Of a stretch of DNA of 64,000 bases, positions 27,619-37,115 are shown in pieces. Position numbers and translations under genes: made by a program. Source of the stretch: Prauserella muralis (GTDB lineage: Bacteria; Actinomycetota; Actinomycetes; Mycobacteriales; Pseudonocardiaceae); the NCBI RefSeq assembly GCF_003202285.1, contig NZ_MASW01000002.1, forward strand, positions 310,001-374,000. Direction: 5' to 3'. How positions within the stretch are numbered: the first letter of the stretch is position 1; each line of letters begins with the position of its first letter. The notes beneath the pieces are model-generated. The model ran no database searches, was not told where the DNA came from, and saw only the letters and a program-made list of their open reading frames with translations.

Positions 27619-28614
27619 ATGAGGATTCCGTCGACCATCCGCGCGGCGGCGGTGCTCGCCGCGGGAGCCCTCGCCCTCACGGGCTGTTCCGTGCAGGGCG
27701 GCGGCTCCGGCGAGGGCGGCGGCGACTACCCGAGTCGCCCCGTCGAGTTCACCGTGCCGACCGAGCCGGGTGGCAGCACCGACCTGATCACCCGCGCACT
27801 CGCCAAGAGCCTGGAGGAGCCCCTCGGCGCGCAGATCCCCGTGGTCAACAAGCCGGGCGCCAACGGCAAGATCGCGGGCAAGGACGTCTTCTCCGGCAAC
27901 CCCGACGGCTACCGGGTCGCCGTGATGCCCCAGTCGCTGTTCGCGGTCGGCCCGCTCGTGGTCGACGACCCCGACGCGATCACGCTGGAGGATATGACCT
28001 TCGTCAAGGGCCTCACGGTCGAGGACTACGTGATGGTGGTGCCCTCCGGCTCGCGGTTCAAGACCGTCGAGGACGTGCTCGCCGCCGACGGCGTCAAGTA
28101 CGGCACGTCCGGCGCGGGCACCGGCAACCAGCTGGCGCAGGCGCTGCTGTTCGGCTCGGCCAAGGTCGACGCCACCGCGGTGCCGTTCGACGGCGGCGGG
28201 CCGCAGCTGACCGCCGTGCTCGGCGGCAAGGTCGACGTCGGCACCGTGCACGTGGCGGAGGCCTACGAGCAGATCCAGGCCGGGGCCCTGCGCCCGCTGG
28301 TCGCGTTCTCGAAGGAGCGGCTGAAGGCACTGCCCGAGGTGCCGACGGCCACCGAGTCCGGCTACGACATCGTCGTCGACCAGCGCCGTTTCGTCGCCGC
28401 ACCTCCCGGGCTTCCCACCGACGTCCGCGACACGCTCGCCTCGGCCATCGACAAGGCCGTCGCCTCGCCGGAGTACGGCAAGCTGCTCGAGGACAACCAC
28501 ATCGGCCGCTGGGAGGTCGGCGGTGATGCCGTCGGCAAGCAGCTCAAGAGTGCCCGCGACGGCTTCCGGGCCATGACCGAGCGGCTCGGCATCGACCTGT
28601 CCGGCCAGTCATGA
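27619..28614 (+). CDS. tctC: TctC-type solute-binding lipoprotein
   Basis: A 331-aa Bug/TctC extracytoplasmic binding protein. The signal peptide ends in lipobox LTGC (Cys23), so it is anchored outside the membrane. YPSRPVEFTVPTEPGGSTD and PGANGKIAGKDVF are the family's ligand-loop signatures. It delivers the substrate, inferred to be a hexarate such as galactarate, to TctAB. GGAGG precedes the ATG; the stop overlaps tctB (ATGA). Confidence 0.93.
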   Translation: MRIPSTIRAAAVLAAGALALTGCSVQGGGSGEGGGDYPSRPVEFTVPTEPGGSTDLITRALAKSLEEPLGAQIPVVNKPGANGKIAGKDVFSGNPDGYRVAVMPQSLFAVGPLVVDDPDAITLEDMTFVKGLTVEDYVMVVPSGSRFKTVEDVLAADGVKYGTSGAGTGNQLAQALLFGSAKVDATAVPFDGGGPQLTAVLGGKVDVGTVHVAEAYEQIQAGALRPLVAFSKERLKALPEVPTATESGYDIVVDQRRFVAAPPGLPTDVRDTLASAIDKAVASPEYGKLLEDNHIGRWEVGGDAVGKQLKSARDGFRAMTERLGIDLSGQS

Positions 28615-29063
28615 CCGATGTTCACGCCCGCAGGCAGAACCGCATCGCGGCGGCCGTGCCGCTCGCGATCGGGGCGCTCGCCGCGGTCGCGTCGTGGCAG
28701 CTCGGGGTCGGCGACACCGCCGACCCCGGGCCCGGGTTGTGGCCGCTCATCGTCAGCGTCGCGATGGTGGTGGTGTCGGCGGTGCTGTTCCTGCAGCCCC
28801 GGCCGACCGGAACGGAGGAGCGGTTCGGCCGCGAGTCGCTCGTCGTCGCCGTCGGCGTGCTGTCGCTGCTGGGCTACGCCCTGCTGTTCGAGCGCGTCGG
28901 CTTCGAGATCCCGACGGTGGCGCTGCTCGTGCTCTGGCTGAAGGTGCTCGGCCGCGAGTCGTGGCGGATGACCGTCGCCGTGTCGCTCGTCGCGAGCGCC
29001 GCCAGTTACCTGCTGTTCATCACCGGGCTCGAGGTGTCGCTGCCCCACATCGTGCACTTCTAG
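28611..29063 (+). CDS. tctB: TctB small membrane subunit of tripartite tricarboxylate transporter
   Basis: A 150-aa protein with four hydrophobic segments and the loop DPGPGLWPLIVS typical of TctB. It forms the membrane complex with TctA. Its ATG overlaps the tctC stop; tctA starts 10 nt after its own stop. Confidence 0.9.
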   Translation: MTDVHARRQNRIAAAVPLAIGALAAVASWQLGVGDTADPGPGLWPLIVSVAMVVVSAVLFLQPRPTGTEERFGRESLVVAVGVLSLLGYALLFERVGFEIPTVALLVLWLKVLGRESWRMTVAVSLVASAASYLLFITGLEVSLPHIVHF

Positions 29064-29073
29064 GGGTGTCAAC

Positions 29074-30651
29074 GTGGATTTCCTGTCGCCGGTGCTGGCC
29101 GGGTTCGGGGTCGTCTTCCAGCCGGAGAACCTGCTCTACTGCCTGCTCGGCGTGACGCTCGGCATGCTCGTCGGCGTGCTGCCAGGGCTGGGCCCGGCCG
29201 CCACGATCGCGATCCTGCTGCCCGTCACCTACAACATCGAGCCGACCTCGGCGATCATCATGCTCGCCGGCATCTTCTACGGCGCCCAGTACGGCGGGAC
29301 GATCACCTCCGTGCTGCTGCGCCTGCCCGGCGAGGCGTCCAGCGTGGTCACCGCGATCGACGGGCACGAACTCGCCAAGCAGGGCAGAGCCGGTGCGGCG
29401 CTGGGCATCGCCGCGATCGGCTCGTTCGTCGGCGCCACGATCGCCATCGTCGCGATGACCTTCGTCGCTCCACTCGTGGCCGGGTTCGCGCTGGACTTCG
29501 GGCCCGCCGAGTACACGATGCTCGCTCTGCTCGGCGTCCTGCTGGTCACCACGCTCGGCAGCGGCTCGGCGGCCAGGAGCCTGCTCATGGCCGCCGTCGG
29601 GCTGCTGCTGGCCACGATCGGCCAGGACCCGCTGCTCGGCACCGCCCGCTTCACCTTCGGCTCCGACGAACTGCTCGACGGAATCGACTTCGTCATCGTC
29701 GCCATGGGCGTGTTCGGCGTCGGCGAGATCCTCTACAACCTGGAGTCGCTGCGGCACAGGACGCCGCCGCCCGTGAAGGTGGGCTCCGTCTACCCGACGC
29801 GCAAGGACCTCGCGGAGTCGAAGGGCGCGGTCGCCCGCGGCTCGCTGACCGGGTTCCTGCTGGGCATCCTGCCCGGCGGTGGGGCCACGATGTCGTCGAT
29901 GGTCGCCTACGCGGTCGAGAAGCGCTCCGCCAAACGCCCAGAGCGGTTCGGCAAGGGCGCGATCGAAGGGGTCGCCGGGCCGGAGACCGCCAACAACGCG
30001 GCGGCCACGTCGTCGTTCATCCCGCTGCTGTCGCTGGGCATTCCCGCCAACGCCACGATGGCCATCATGTTCGGTGCCCTGCTGCTGCAGGGCGTCACCC
30101 CGGGGCCGCTGCTCGTCGACGAGGAGCCCGAGCTGTTCTGGGGCGTGGTCAACTCGATGTACGTCGGCAACCTGCTGTTGCTGGCGATGAGCCTTCCGCT
30201 GATCGGGATCTTCGTGCGGATCCTGCGTGTGCAGCCCGCCATCCTGGCACCGCTGACGATCCTGGTGACGATGATCGGCGTCTACACCGTCCGCAACAAC
30301 GTCTTCGACATGTTCCTGGTGATCGCGCTCGGCGTGGTCGGCTACCTGCTGAAGAAGACCGGTTTCGAGCCGGGGCCGCTCGTGCTGGCCTTCGTGCTCG
30401 GGGGCATTCTGGAGTCGGCGTTCCGCCGGTCCATGCGTACCTTCGACGGAGAGTTGTCCGGCTTTCTGACCCAGCCGATCGCGGCTAGCTTGCTGGGCGC
30501 GATCGTGGTGCTGATCCTGCTCTCGCTGTGGCGGGCGATCCGCACCCACCGTGCAGCCACGAAGAAGGAGACCGATGTCACACCTGCAGAGCATCAACCC
30601 GAGGACGGGGACGAGCAGCGAGACGAACATCCGGCAGAGCACGCCCGATGA
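29074..30651 (+). CDS. tctA: TctA large membrane subunit of tripartite tricarboxylate transporter
   Basis: A 525-aa, about 12-TM permease. Signatures GVLPGLGPAATIAILLP, YGAQYGGTITSVLLRLPGE and LGIPANATMAIMFGALL are those of TctA. The C-terminal ~35 residues are hydrophilic (KKETDVTPAEHQPEDGDEQR) and overlap the downstream aldehyde dehydrogenase gene by 77 nt in another frame, which suggests a recently extended reading frame or coupling. Confidence 0.93.
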   Translation: MDFLSPVLAGFGVVFQPENLLYCLLGVTLGMLVGVLPGLGPAATIAILLPVTYNIEPTSAIIMLAGIFYGAQYGGTITSVLLRLPGEASSVVTAIDGHELAKQGRAGAALGIAAIGSFVGATIAIVAMTFVAPLVAGFALDFGPAEYTMLALLGVLLVTTLGSGSAARSLLMAAVGLLLATIGQDPLLGTARFTFGSDELLDGIDFVIVAMGVFGVGEILYNLESLRHRTPPPVKVGSVYPTRKDLAESKGAVARGSLTGFLLGILPGGGATMSSMVAYAVEKRSAKRPERFGKGAIEGVAGPETANNAAATSSFIPLLSLGIPANATMAIMFGALLLQGVTPGPLLVDEEPELFWGVVNSMYVGNLLLLAMSLPLIGIFVRILRVQPAILAPLTILVTMIGVYTVRNNVFDMFLVIALGVVGYLLKKTGFEPGPLVLAFVLGGILESAFRRSMRTFDGELSGFLTQPIAASLLGAIVVLILLSLWRAIRTHRAATKKETDVTPAEHQPEDGDEQRDEHPAEHAR

Positions 30652-32104
30652 CGTCGACACCGCCGCCACCCGCGCGCGCCTCGCGTTCGAACAGCTCTCC
30701 GGTCGCGACCGGGCCTGGCGTGCGGGCCTGCTGCGGGCCATGGCCGACGAGCTGGAGGCGCGCCGCGCCGACATCGTGGCCACCGCCGATGCCGAGACCG
30801 GGCTCGGCGAGCCCCGCCTCGGCGGGGAGCTGACCCGCACCTGCTTCCAGCTGCGCCTGTTCGCCGAGGTCGTCACCGAGGGCGGCTACCTGGAGGCCGC
30901 CATCGACCACGCGGGCGACACCGCCATGGGCCCGCGTCCGGACCTGCGCCGCATGCTCATCCCGCTCGGCCCCGTGGCCGTGTTCGGGGCGAGCAACTTC
31001 CCGCTGGCGTTCTCCGTGCCCGGCGGCGACACCGCGTCGGCGCTCGCGGCGGGCTGCACCGTCGTGGTCAAGGCGCACGAGTCGCACCCGCTCACCTCGC
31101 GGCTGTGCGGCGAGGCGCTGCAGACCGCCGCCACCCGGCACGGCGCGCCCGAGGGCACCGTCTCCGTCGTCTACGGCCGGGAGGCCGGTGCGCGGCTCGT
31201 GCAGCACCCGGACATCACCGCCGTGGGCTTCACCGGCTCGCTCGGCGGTGGCAAGGCGCTGCTGGAGCTCATCAACTCCCGCCCCGACCCCATCCCGTTC
31301 TACGGCGAGCTGTCCGGCATCAACCCGCTCGTGGTCACCGAGCAGGCGGCCGCCGAGCGTGCGGGCGAGATCGGCAAGGGACTCGCGGGCTCGTTCCTGC
31401 TCGGCTCCGGCCAGTTCTGCACCAAGCCGGGGCTGGCGTTCGTGCCCCGCGGCGAGGGCGGTGACGCGGTGGTGACCGCGCTGGCGGGCCAGGTCGAGGA
31501 CTCGGCGCCCCCGGTGCTGCTCAACGAGGGCATCCGCGACTCGTTCGCGAGCGGGTCTCAGCGGCTCGCCGGGCTGCCGGGCATGACCACCGTGGCCACC
31601 GGCGCGCCCGCCGACGGCAGCGGGGTCTCCGGGTTCGCCGGCCAGGCGCGGGTGCTGACGGCCGACGCCGCCGATCTCGACGAGACCGCCACCCACGAGT
31701 GCTTCGGGCCGGTGGTGGTCGTCGTGCGCTACGCCGACGACAAGGAACTGCTCGACACGCTGTCGCGGCTGGAGCCCTCGCTCACGGCCACGGTCCACCT
31801 CGGCACCGGTGAGGCCGGAGGCCGCACCGAGCTGCTGGACGGCCTGCGCAGGCTCTCCGGGCGGCTCGTCTTCGACGGCTATCCGACGGGCGTGGCGGTG
31901 TCCTGGGCGCAACACCACGGCGGCCCGTGGCCGTCGACCAACACCGTCCACACCTCGGTGGGCACCACGGCCATCCGCCGGTTCCTGCGGCCGTACGCCT
32001 GGCAGGGCGCACCGGAGGCCGCGCTGCCCGAGGAGCTGCGGGACGGCCCGGCGGACATCCCGCGGCGGGTCGACGGCGTGCTGACACTCCCCGGCAGCGA
32101 GTGA
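30575..32104 (+). CDS. 2,5-dioxovalerate (alpha-ketoglutaric semialdehyde) dehydrogenase
   Basis: A 509-aa aldehyde dehydrogenase. Catalytic Glu245 (YGELSGINPLVV) and Cys282 (GSGQFCTKPG), plus FGASNFPLAFSVPGGDTASA, match the ketoglutarate-semialdehyde dehydrogenase subgroup that acts after KdgD. It yields 2-oxoglutarate for the TCA cycle. The ATG at 30575, preceded by AAGGAG, lies inside the tctA 3' end. Last gene of the hexarate operon. Confidence 0.92.
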   Translation: MSHLQSINPRTGTSSETNIRQSTPDDVDTAATRARLAFEQLSGRDRAWRAGLLRAMADELEARRADIVATADAETGLGEPRLGGELTRTCFQLRLFAEVVTEGGYLEAAIDHAGDTAMGPRPDLRRMLIPLGPVAVFGASNFPLAFSVPGGDTASALAAGCTVVVKAHESHPLTSRLCGEALQTAATRHGAPEGTVSVVYGREAGARLVQHPDITAVGFTGSLGGGKALLELINSRPDPIPFYGELSGINPLVVTEQAAAERAGEIGKGLAGSFLLGSGQFCTKPGLAFVPRGEGGDAVVTALAGQVEDSAPPVLLNEGIRDSFASGSQRLAGLPGMTTVATGAPADGSGVSGFAGQARVLTADAADLDETATHECFGPVVVVVRYADDKELLDTLSRLEPSLTATVHLGTGEAGGRTELLDGLRRLSGRLVFDGYPTGVAVSWAQHHGGPWPSTNTVHTSVGTTAIRRFLRPYAWQGAPEAALPEELRDGPADIPRRVDGVLTLPGSE

Positions 32105-32258
32105 GCCGGGGCGGTCTGGCAAAATAGACGCTTGCCCGCTCCGGACGGGCCCTCTCACCGTGCCGGGGCGACCGTGAACCTCCGGGCACTCGGATCCGGC
32201 TCCCCACTCGGATCGTGTCCCGACCCGAGTACCGAGAACGACAGGAGTACCCACACCC
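32105..32258 (+). other. rpsP leader region
   Basis: A 154-nt gap between the ALDH stop and rpsP. It contains a small hairpin, GCCCG-N7-CGGGC (32134-32150), and a direct repeat of CACTCGGATC (32187-32196 and 32205-32214). An A/T-rich patch, GCAAAATAGAC near 32119, is the probable -10 area of the ribosomal-protein operon. No coding potential seen. Confidence 0.5.
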
Positions 32259-32777
32259 GTGGCTGTCAAGATCAAGCTGCAGCGCCTCGGCAAGATCCGG
32301 GCGCCCTACTACCGGATCATCGTCGCCGACGCGCGCACCCGTCGCGATGGCAAGGCCATCGAGACCATCGGCAAGTACCACCCCAAGGAGGAGCCGAGCT
32401 TCATCGAGGTCGACTCCGACCGGGCCCAGTACTGGCTGAAGGTCGGTGCGCAGCCGACCGAGCCGGTGCAGCGGATTCTGGAGGTCACCGGCGACTGGCA
32501 GAAGTTCAAGGGTCTGCCGGGCGCCGAGGGCACGCTGAAGACGGCGGAGCCGAAGCCCTCCAAGCAGGACCTGTTCAACGCGGCACTGGCCGCCGCCGGT
32601 GAGGAGCCCACCGCCGAGGCGACCACGCCGAAGAAGCGGGGCGGTGGCAAGAAGGCCGAGGCGGACAAGTCCGACAAGGCCGAGACCGAGAAGACCGAGA
32701 AGACCGAGAAGGCCGAGAAGACCGAGAAGGCCGACGCCGAGCAGCCCGAGGCCGAGAAGAAGGCCGACGAGGCGTGA
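32259..32777 (+). CDS. rpsP: 30S ribosomal protein S16
   Basis: A 172-aa S16, about twice the bacterial norm (~80-90 aa). Residues 1-90 are the conserved fold ([40 protein letters not shown]). The tail from about residue 115 is low-complexity Lys/Glu/Ala/Thr, with a [14 protein letters not shown] repeat. Actinobacterial S16 proteins often have such tails. It begins the rpsP-khpA-rimM-trmD unit; the stop overlaps the KH protein GTG. Confidence 0.97.
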   Translation: MAVKIKLQRLGKIRAPYYRIIVADARTRRDGKAIETIGKYHPKEEPSFIEVDSDRAQYWLKVGAQPTEPVQRILEVTGDWQKFKGLPGAEGTLKTAEPKPSKQDLFNAALAAAGEEPTAEATTPKKRGGGKKAEADKSDKAETEKTEKTEKAEKTEKADAEQPEAEKKADEA

Positions 32778-33013
32778 GCTTCCTGGCCGACTCGCTCGAG
32801 CACCTGGTGCGCGGCATCGTCGACAACCCGGACGATGTCCGGGTCGAGCTGATCACCACCCGCCGGGGCCGGACCCTCGAGGTGCACGTGCACCCCGACG
32901 ACCTCGGCAAGGTGATCGGCCGGGGTGGCCGCACCGCCACCGCGCTGCGCACGGTGATGGGTTCCATCGGTGGCCGGGGCGTCCGTGTGGACGTCATCGA
33001 CACCGATCGTTAG
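32774..33013 (+). CDS. khpA: KH-domain RNA-binding protein KhpA
   Basis: A 79-aa single KH type II domain with the GxxG loop in [19 protein letters not shown]. It is conserved between rpsP and rimM in Gram-positives and binds RNA, often as a dimer or with KhpB. GTG overlaps the rpsP stop. Confidence 0.94.
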   Translation: MSFLADSLEHLVRGIVDNPDDVRVELITTRRGRTLEVHVHPDDLGKVIGRGGRTATALRTVMGSIGGRGVRVDVIDTDR

Positions 33014-33029
33014 CGAAGAAAGCTCCATC

Positions 33030-33542
33030 GTGCAGGTCGTCGTCGGCCGGGTCGCGAAGCCGCACGGCATCCGTGGGGAGCTCACGGTCGACGTGCGCAC
33101 CGACTCGCCGGAGGAACGGTTCGCGGAGGGCACGGTACTCACCGGCCAGGCGCGCGACGGCAGCACGACGCGGCTCACCGTGGCAGCCGCCCGCTGGCAC
33201 AGCGGGCGGCTGCTCATGCGGTTCGCGGAGGTGCCCGACCGCACGGTCGCCGAGGAGCTGCGGGGTGTGCTGCTGCTCGCCGACACCGGGGACCTTCCGC
33301 CGCTGGAGGATCCGGACGAGTTCTACGACCACGAGCTGGAAGGCCTGCGGGCCGAGCTCGCGGACGGCACACCGGTGGGCACCGTGCGGGAGATCGTGCA
33401 CTCGCCGGGCGGCGAGCTCCTCTCCGTGGACCGGGACGGCTCGGAGGTGCTCGTGCCGTTCGTGCGCGCGATCGTGCCGACCGTCGACGTCGCGGGTGGC
33501 CGCGTGGTGCTCGATCCGCCCGAGGGCCTGCTGGACGCCTGA
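33030..33542 (+). CDS. rimM: Ribosome maturation factor RimM
   Basis: A 170-aa RimM for 30S assembly. The N-terminal domain has [16 protein letters not shown]; the C-terminal PRC-barrel has [12 protein letters not shown] and [16 protein letters not shown] at 33030 gives the usual start immediately before VQVVVGRV. trmD begins 1 nt after its stop. Confidence 0.96.
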   Translation: MQVVVGRVAKPHGIRGELTVDVRTDSPEERFAEGTVLTGQARDGSTTRLTVAAARWHSGRLLMRFAEVPDRTVAEELRGVLLLADTGDLPPLEDPDEFYDHELEGLRAELADGTPVGTVREIVHSPGGELLSVDRDGSEVLVPFVRAIVPTVDVAGGRVVLDPPEGLLDA

Positions 33543-33543
33543 C

Positions 33544-34293
33544 ATGCGGATCGACGTCGTCACGATCTTCCCCGAGTACCTGCAGCCGTTGCGTGCCGCG
33601 CTGCTCGGCCGCGCGCTCGACCGCGGCCTCATCGAGATCGGCGTGCACGACCTGCGGGACTGGACCCACGACGTGCACCGCGCCGTGGACGACGCGCCGT
33701 ACGGCGGCGGGCCCGGCATGGTGATGAAGCCCCAGGTCTGGGGTGACGCGCTGGACGACGTGTGCGGTGACGACACCCGGCTGGTCGTCCCCACTCCGGC
33801 CGGAAGGCCGTTCACCCAGGATCTCGCGCGGGCCTACGCCGGACAGCGGCACCTGGTGTTCGCCTGCGGCCGCTACGAGGGCATCGACCAGCGGGTCATC
33901 GACGACGCGGCGAGGCGGATGCCCGTGGACGAGGTGTCCATCGGTGACTACGTGCTCGTCGGCGGCGAGGCGGCCGTGCTGGTGATCGTCGAGGCCGTGG
34001 TGCGGCTGCTGCCCGGGGTGCTGGGCAACCCGGTGTCGGCCGAGCAGGACTCGTTCTCCGACGGCCTGCTGGAGGGCCCCAGCTACACCCGCCCTGAGGT
34101 GTGGCGCGACCTCGCGGTGCCGGAGGTGCTGCGGTCCGGCAACCACGCCCTGATCGACCGCTGGCGCCGTGACCAGGCGCTGGCCCGCACCTACCACCGC
34201 AGGCCGGACCTGCTGGAACGGCTCGGCGAGGGTAGCCTGGACGAGCACGACCGGCGAGTCCTGCGCCTCCTGCGCGGGGAGCCGGATGACTAG
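33544..34293 (+). CDS. trmD: tRNA (guanine-N1-)-methyltransferase TrmD
   Basis: A 249-aa SPOUT methyltransferase modifying G37 of tRNA. Signatures: [42 protein letters not shown] and the trefoil-knot [13 protein letters not shown]. The last codons contain the -35 of the rplS promoter. Confidence 0.97.
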   Translation: MRIDVVTIFPEYLQPLRAALLGRALDRGLIEIGVHDLRDWTHDVHRAVDDAPYGGGPGMVMKPQVWGDALDDVCGDDTRLVVPTPAGRPFTQDLARAYAGQRHLVFACGRYEGIDQRVIDDAARRMPVDEVSIGDYVLVGGEAAVLVIVEAVVRLLPGVLGNPVSAEQDSFSDGLLEGPSYTRPEVWRDLAVPEVLRSGNHALIDRWRRDQALARTYHRRPDLLERLGEGSLDEHDRRVLRLLRGEPDD

Positions 34294-34315
34294 CCGGCCC
34301 GCGCGTCTGTAATAC
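34286..34315 (+). promoter_or_regulatory. rplS promoter at the trmD 3' end
   Basis: ATGACT (34286-34291, covering the trmD stop), an 18-nt spacer, then TAATAC (34310-34315). It leaves a leader of about 110 nt before rplS and gives L19 independent expression from the rpsP-trmD unit. Confidence 0.55.
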
Positions 34316-34430
34316 TTGACCGGTTGGCGCGGCGATCACGCGCCGCCACAGCTCCCGGGTCGTCCTGCTGTCAGGCAGGCGCGCGCCCGGACGTACGTGA
34401 GAAGCCACCACAGACGAGGACGGACCACCG

Positions 34431-34790
34431 ATGAACACCCTGGACGCGCTGGACGCTCAGTCGCTGCGTTCCGACATTCCGCACTTCCGCCCGGGCGACA
34501 CGTTGAAGGTTCACGTCCGCGTTATCGAGGGCAACCGCGAGCGCAACCAGGTCTTCCAGGGCGTGGTCATCCGCCGCCAGGGCGGTGGCATCCGCGAGAC
34601 CTTCACCGTGCGCAAGATCTCCTTCGGTGTCGGCGTGGAGCGCACCTTCCCGGTGCACTCGCCGAACATCGCCAAGATCGAGGTCGACAAGCGCGGCGAC
34701 GTCCGCAGGGCCAAGCTCTACTACCTGCGTGAGCTGCGGGGCAAGGCCGCCAAGATCAAGGAGCGGCGCGAGACCCCCTCTGCCCGCTGA
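34431..34790 (+). CDS. rplS: 50S ribosomal protein L19
   Basis: A 119-aa L19 with the family core [20 protein letters not shown] and [20 protein letters not shown]. It lies at the 30S-50S interface. ATG at 34431 is the only start giving the normal N-terminus. Confidence 0.98.
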   Translation: MNTLDALDAQSLRSDIPHFRPGDTLKVHVRVIEGNRERNQVFQGVVIRRQGGGIRETFTVRKISFGVGVERTFPVHSPNIAKIEVDKRGDVRRAKLYYLRELRGKAAKIKERRETPSAR

Positions 34791-34820
34791 GTGATCAGGC
34801 CGTTACCGTAGCCTGGCCAC

Positions 34821-35774
34821 GTGGTCGAACCTGTGCCTTCCTACGCCGCGGGAGACGAGCCGGAGCGCCCTGAGGACGATCCGAAGGAGCGCTCCGACGC
34901 CGGATCGCCTGAGTCGGAGCCGCGCGAACCACGGGCCAAGCGGCAGCCGAAGAAGAAGCAGCGTTCGTTCTGGAAAGAGCTGCCGATCCTGATCGTGGTC
35001 GCGCTCGTGCTGGCGTTTCTGATTCAGCAGTTCCTGGCGCGGGTCTACATGATCCCGTCGGGTTCGATGGAGGAGACGCTGCACGGGTGCCCGGGCTGCA
35101 CGCCCGACCGCATCCTCGTCGACAAGATCACCTACGACTTCACCGACCCGAGCCCCGGTGACGTCGTCGTGTTCCGCGGGCCACCGGCGTGGATCGAGGG
35201 CGAGGTGCCGACCCAGCAGTCCGGCAACGCTGTCGCCCGCTTCTTCCAGAGCATCGGCTCGGTCTTCGGTCTCGCGCCGCCCGACGAGCGGGACTTCGTC
35301 AAGCGGATCATCGCCACCGGCGGGCAGACGGTCGAGTGCTGTGACGCGCAGAACCGCGTCATGGTCGACAACCAGCCACTCGACGAGCCCTACATCCACT
35401 GGGTCGGCGAGCACCGGCAGGACGAGTTCGGCCCCGTCACGGTGCCCGAGGGCCACGTCTGGGTCATGGGCGACAACCGCAACAACTCGATGGACTCCCG
35501 GTACCAGGGCAAGACGCCCGACGACGGCGCGGTGCCGGTGGACAACATCATCGGCAAGGCGAGGCTGATCGTGCTGCCGCCGTCGCGGTGGGGCGTGGTG
35601 AGCGACCACAACCCGCAGCAGGGCACCCCCGCGCAGGCCGCGTCGATGCCGAACGCGCCTGCCTGGCAGGACGGCCTGCCACTGGGCGTGGGCGTGGTGG
35701 CCGCCTGGCCCACCGTCCGGCTGGGCCGCCGGCTCGGCGCCGCGGTCAGCGGGACGGTCAGACAGGGACGGTAG
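34821..35774 (+). CDS. lepB: Signal peptidase I
   Basis: A 317-aa type I signal peptidase. A ~50-residue charged cytosolic N-terminus precedes one membrane anchor ([19 protein letters not shown]). The catalytic Ser82 ([11 protein letters not shown]) and Lys161 ([10 protein letters not shown]) and box [12 protein letters not shown] are present. Two Cys in HGCPGC and CC in TVECCDA are typical of actinobacterial LepB. A Pro/Ala-rich C-terminus follows the catalytic domain. It removes Sec/Tat signal peptides. Confidence 0.96.
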   Translation: MVEPVPSYAAGDEPERPEDDPKERSDAGSPESEPREPRAKRQPKKKQRSFWKELPILIVVALVLAFLIQQFLARVYMIPSGSMEETLHGCPGCTPDRILVDKITYDFTDPSPGDVVVFRGPPAWIEGEVPTQQSGNAVARFFQSIGSVFGLAPPDERDFVKRIIATGGQTVECCDAQNRVMVDNQPLDEPYIHWVGEHRQDEFGPVTVPEGHVWVMGDNRNNSMDSRYQGKTPDDGAVPVDNIIGKARLIVLPPSRWGVVSDHNPQQGTPAQAASMPNAPAWQDGLPLGVGVVAAWPTVRLGRRLGAAVSGTVRQGR

Positions 35775-35778
35775 CCGA

Positions 35779-36585
35779 GTGAGGGCTGGACGCTCCGGAG
35801 TTCTGATTCCGCCCCGGGTCGTCATCCGGGGCGAGACGTCCTGGGGGCTGCAGGCGGCGCTGGACCGGCGTGGGCTCGGTCCCGTCGCGGGCGTCGACGA
35901 GGCGGGCAGGGGAGCCTGCGCGGGCCCGCTCGTGGTGGCCGCGTGCATCCTGCGGCCCGGTGACGGTGCCCGGCTCACCGAGCTGACCGACTCGAAGCTG
36001 CTCACGCCGGCGGCCAGGGAGCGCGTGTACGAGCGGGTGCTGCAGCGCGCCGTCGACTACTCCGTGGTGGTGATCCCGCCCGCGGAGGTCGACTCGCTGG
36101 GCATCCACGTCACCAACATCGAGGGGATGCGGCGTGCGGTCGCCGCGCTGGGCGTGCGGCCGGGCTACGTGCTGATCGACGGGTTCAAGGTGCCCGGCCT
36201 GCCCGCGCCGAGCGTGCCGGTGGTCAAGGGCGACCGGGCGGTGGCCTGTGTGGCGGCGGCGTCCGTGCTGGCCAAGGTGACCCGCGACCGCATCATGTCC
36301 GACCTGCACGACGAGCACCCGATGTACGGGTTCGACGTGCACAAGGGGTACACCACGGCCGAGCACGGGGAGGCGCTCACCCGGCACGGACCGTGCGCGG
36401 TGCACCGCTGGTCCTACACGAACGTCGCCCTCGCCGGCGAGGCACACGGCAAGCGACCACCGCACAAGGTGATGCTGACCGCCGCGGCGCTGCACGCCCG
36501 TGCGCCGATGCGTGCCGAGGACGAGGTCGTGAGTCAGAATGGACCTTCCGCCGAGAAAAGGCTTGCGAGGAGGGGCGCGGATTAG
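35779..36585 (+). CDS. rnhB: Ribonuclease HII
   Basis: A 268-aa RNase HII with the metal-binding [15 protein letters not shown] and later Asp in DGFKVP and [13 protein letters not shown]. It removes RNA from RNA-DNA hybrids. The C-terminal ~40 residues after the catalytic core are variable. The GTG start is 4 nt after the lepB stop; the stop is adjacent to the next ATG. Confidence 0.96.
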   Translation: MRAGRSGVLIPPRVVIRGETSWGLQAALDRRGLGPVAGVDEAGRGACAGPLVVAACILRPGDGARLTELTDSKLLTPAARERVYERVLQRAVDYSVVVIPPAEVDSLGIHVTNIEGMRRAVAALGVRPGYVLIDGFKVPGLPAPSVPVVKGDRAVACVAAASVLAKVTRDRIMSDLHDEHPMYGFDVHKGYTTAEHGEALTRHGPCAVHRWSYTNVALAGEAHGKRPPHKVMLTAAALHARAPMRAEDEVVSQNGPSAEKRLARRGAD

Positions 36586-36909
36586 ATGAGCGCAGAGGAT
36601 CTCGAGAAGTACGAGACCGAGATGGAGCTGTCGCTGTACCGCGAGTACCGGGACATCGTCAGCCAGTTCTCGTACGTCGTGGAGACCGAGCGGCGGTTCT
36701 ACCTGGCCAACGCCGTCGACGTGCAGGTCCGCGACGGTGCGGGCGAGGTGTACTTCGAGGTGCGGATGTCGGATGCGTGGGTCTGGGACATGTACCGCCC
36801 CGCGCGGTTCGTCAAGAACGTCCGGGTCATCACCTTCAAGGACGTCAACGTCGAAGAGCTGGACAAACCCGAGTTGCGGCTGCCCGAGGACGGCCCGTTC
36901 GGCGGCTGA
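36586..36909 (+). CDS. DUF2469 domain protein
   Basis: A 107-aa conserved actinobacterial protein (DUF2469), always near rnhB and yraN. It is acidic with many Tyr/Arg residues: ETEMELSLYREYRDIVSQFS and WDMYRPARFVKNVRVITFKD. No signal peptide. Function unknown. Starts directly after the rnhB stop. Confidence 0.93.
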   Translation: MSAEDLEKYETEMELSLYREYRDIVSQFSYVVETERRFYLANAVDVQVRDGAGEVYFEVRMSDAWVWDMYRPARFVKNVRVITFKDVNVEELDKPELRLPEDGPFGG

Positions 36910-36985
36910 GCACACCCCGGCGCCGTCCGCGCCGTAGCAGCACCCCCTGACAGTCGTCGTCCTTCGCCGCGTGCGCCGGCGGGAA

Positions 36986-37012
36986 TTGTCCACAGCACCC
37001 CTTCTGTCCACA
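36986..37012 (+). promoter_or_regulatory. Pair of DnaA-box-like sites upstream of yraN-comM-dprA
   Basis: TTGTCCACA (36986-36994), identical to the actinobacterial DnaA box, and CTGTCCACA (37004-37012), one mismatch, same orientation, 18 bp apart. They lie in the 206-nt gap before yraN. Confidence 0.5.
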
Positions 37013-37115
37013 GCCGGCCTGCTCGGGCCTGGCTCCGGCCTGTCCGCGGCTGGCAGCGTCGGCCGGGACGGACCGGTGAGGGAGCACCGGCCCGACGACC
37101 GAGGGGGTGGAGTGA

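Noticed and set aside
25772-27619. A 615-codon minus-strand frame joining IclR with an antisense kdgD extension
   Set aside because: Only the first ~810 nt upstream of the stop match IclR; the rest is antisense to kdgD.
32187-32214. 10-bp direct repeat CACTCGGATC as a regulator site in the rpsP leader
   Set aside because: A short GC-rich direct repeat without other support; noted only within the leader feature.
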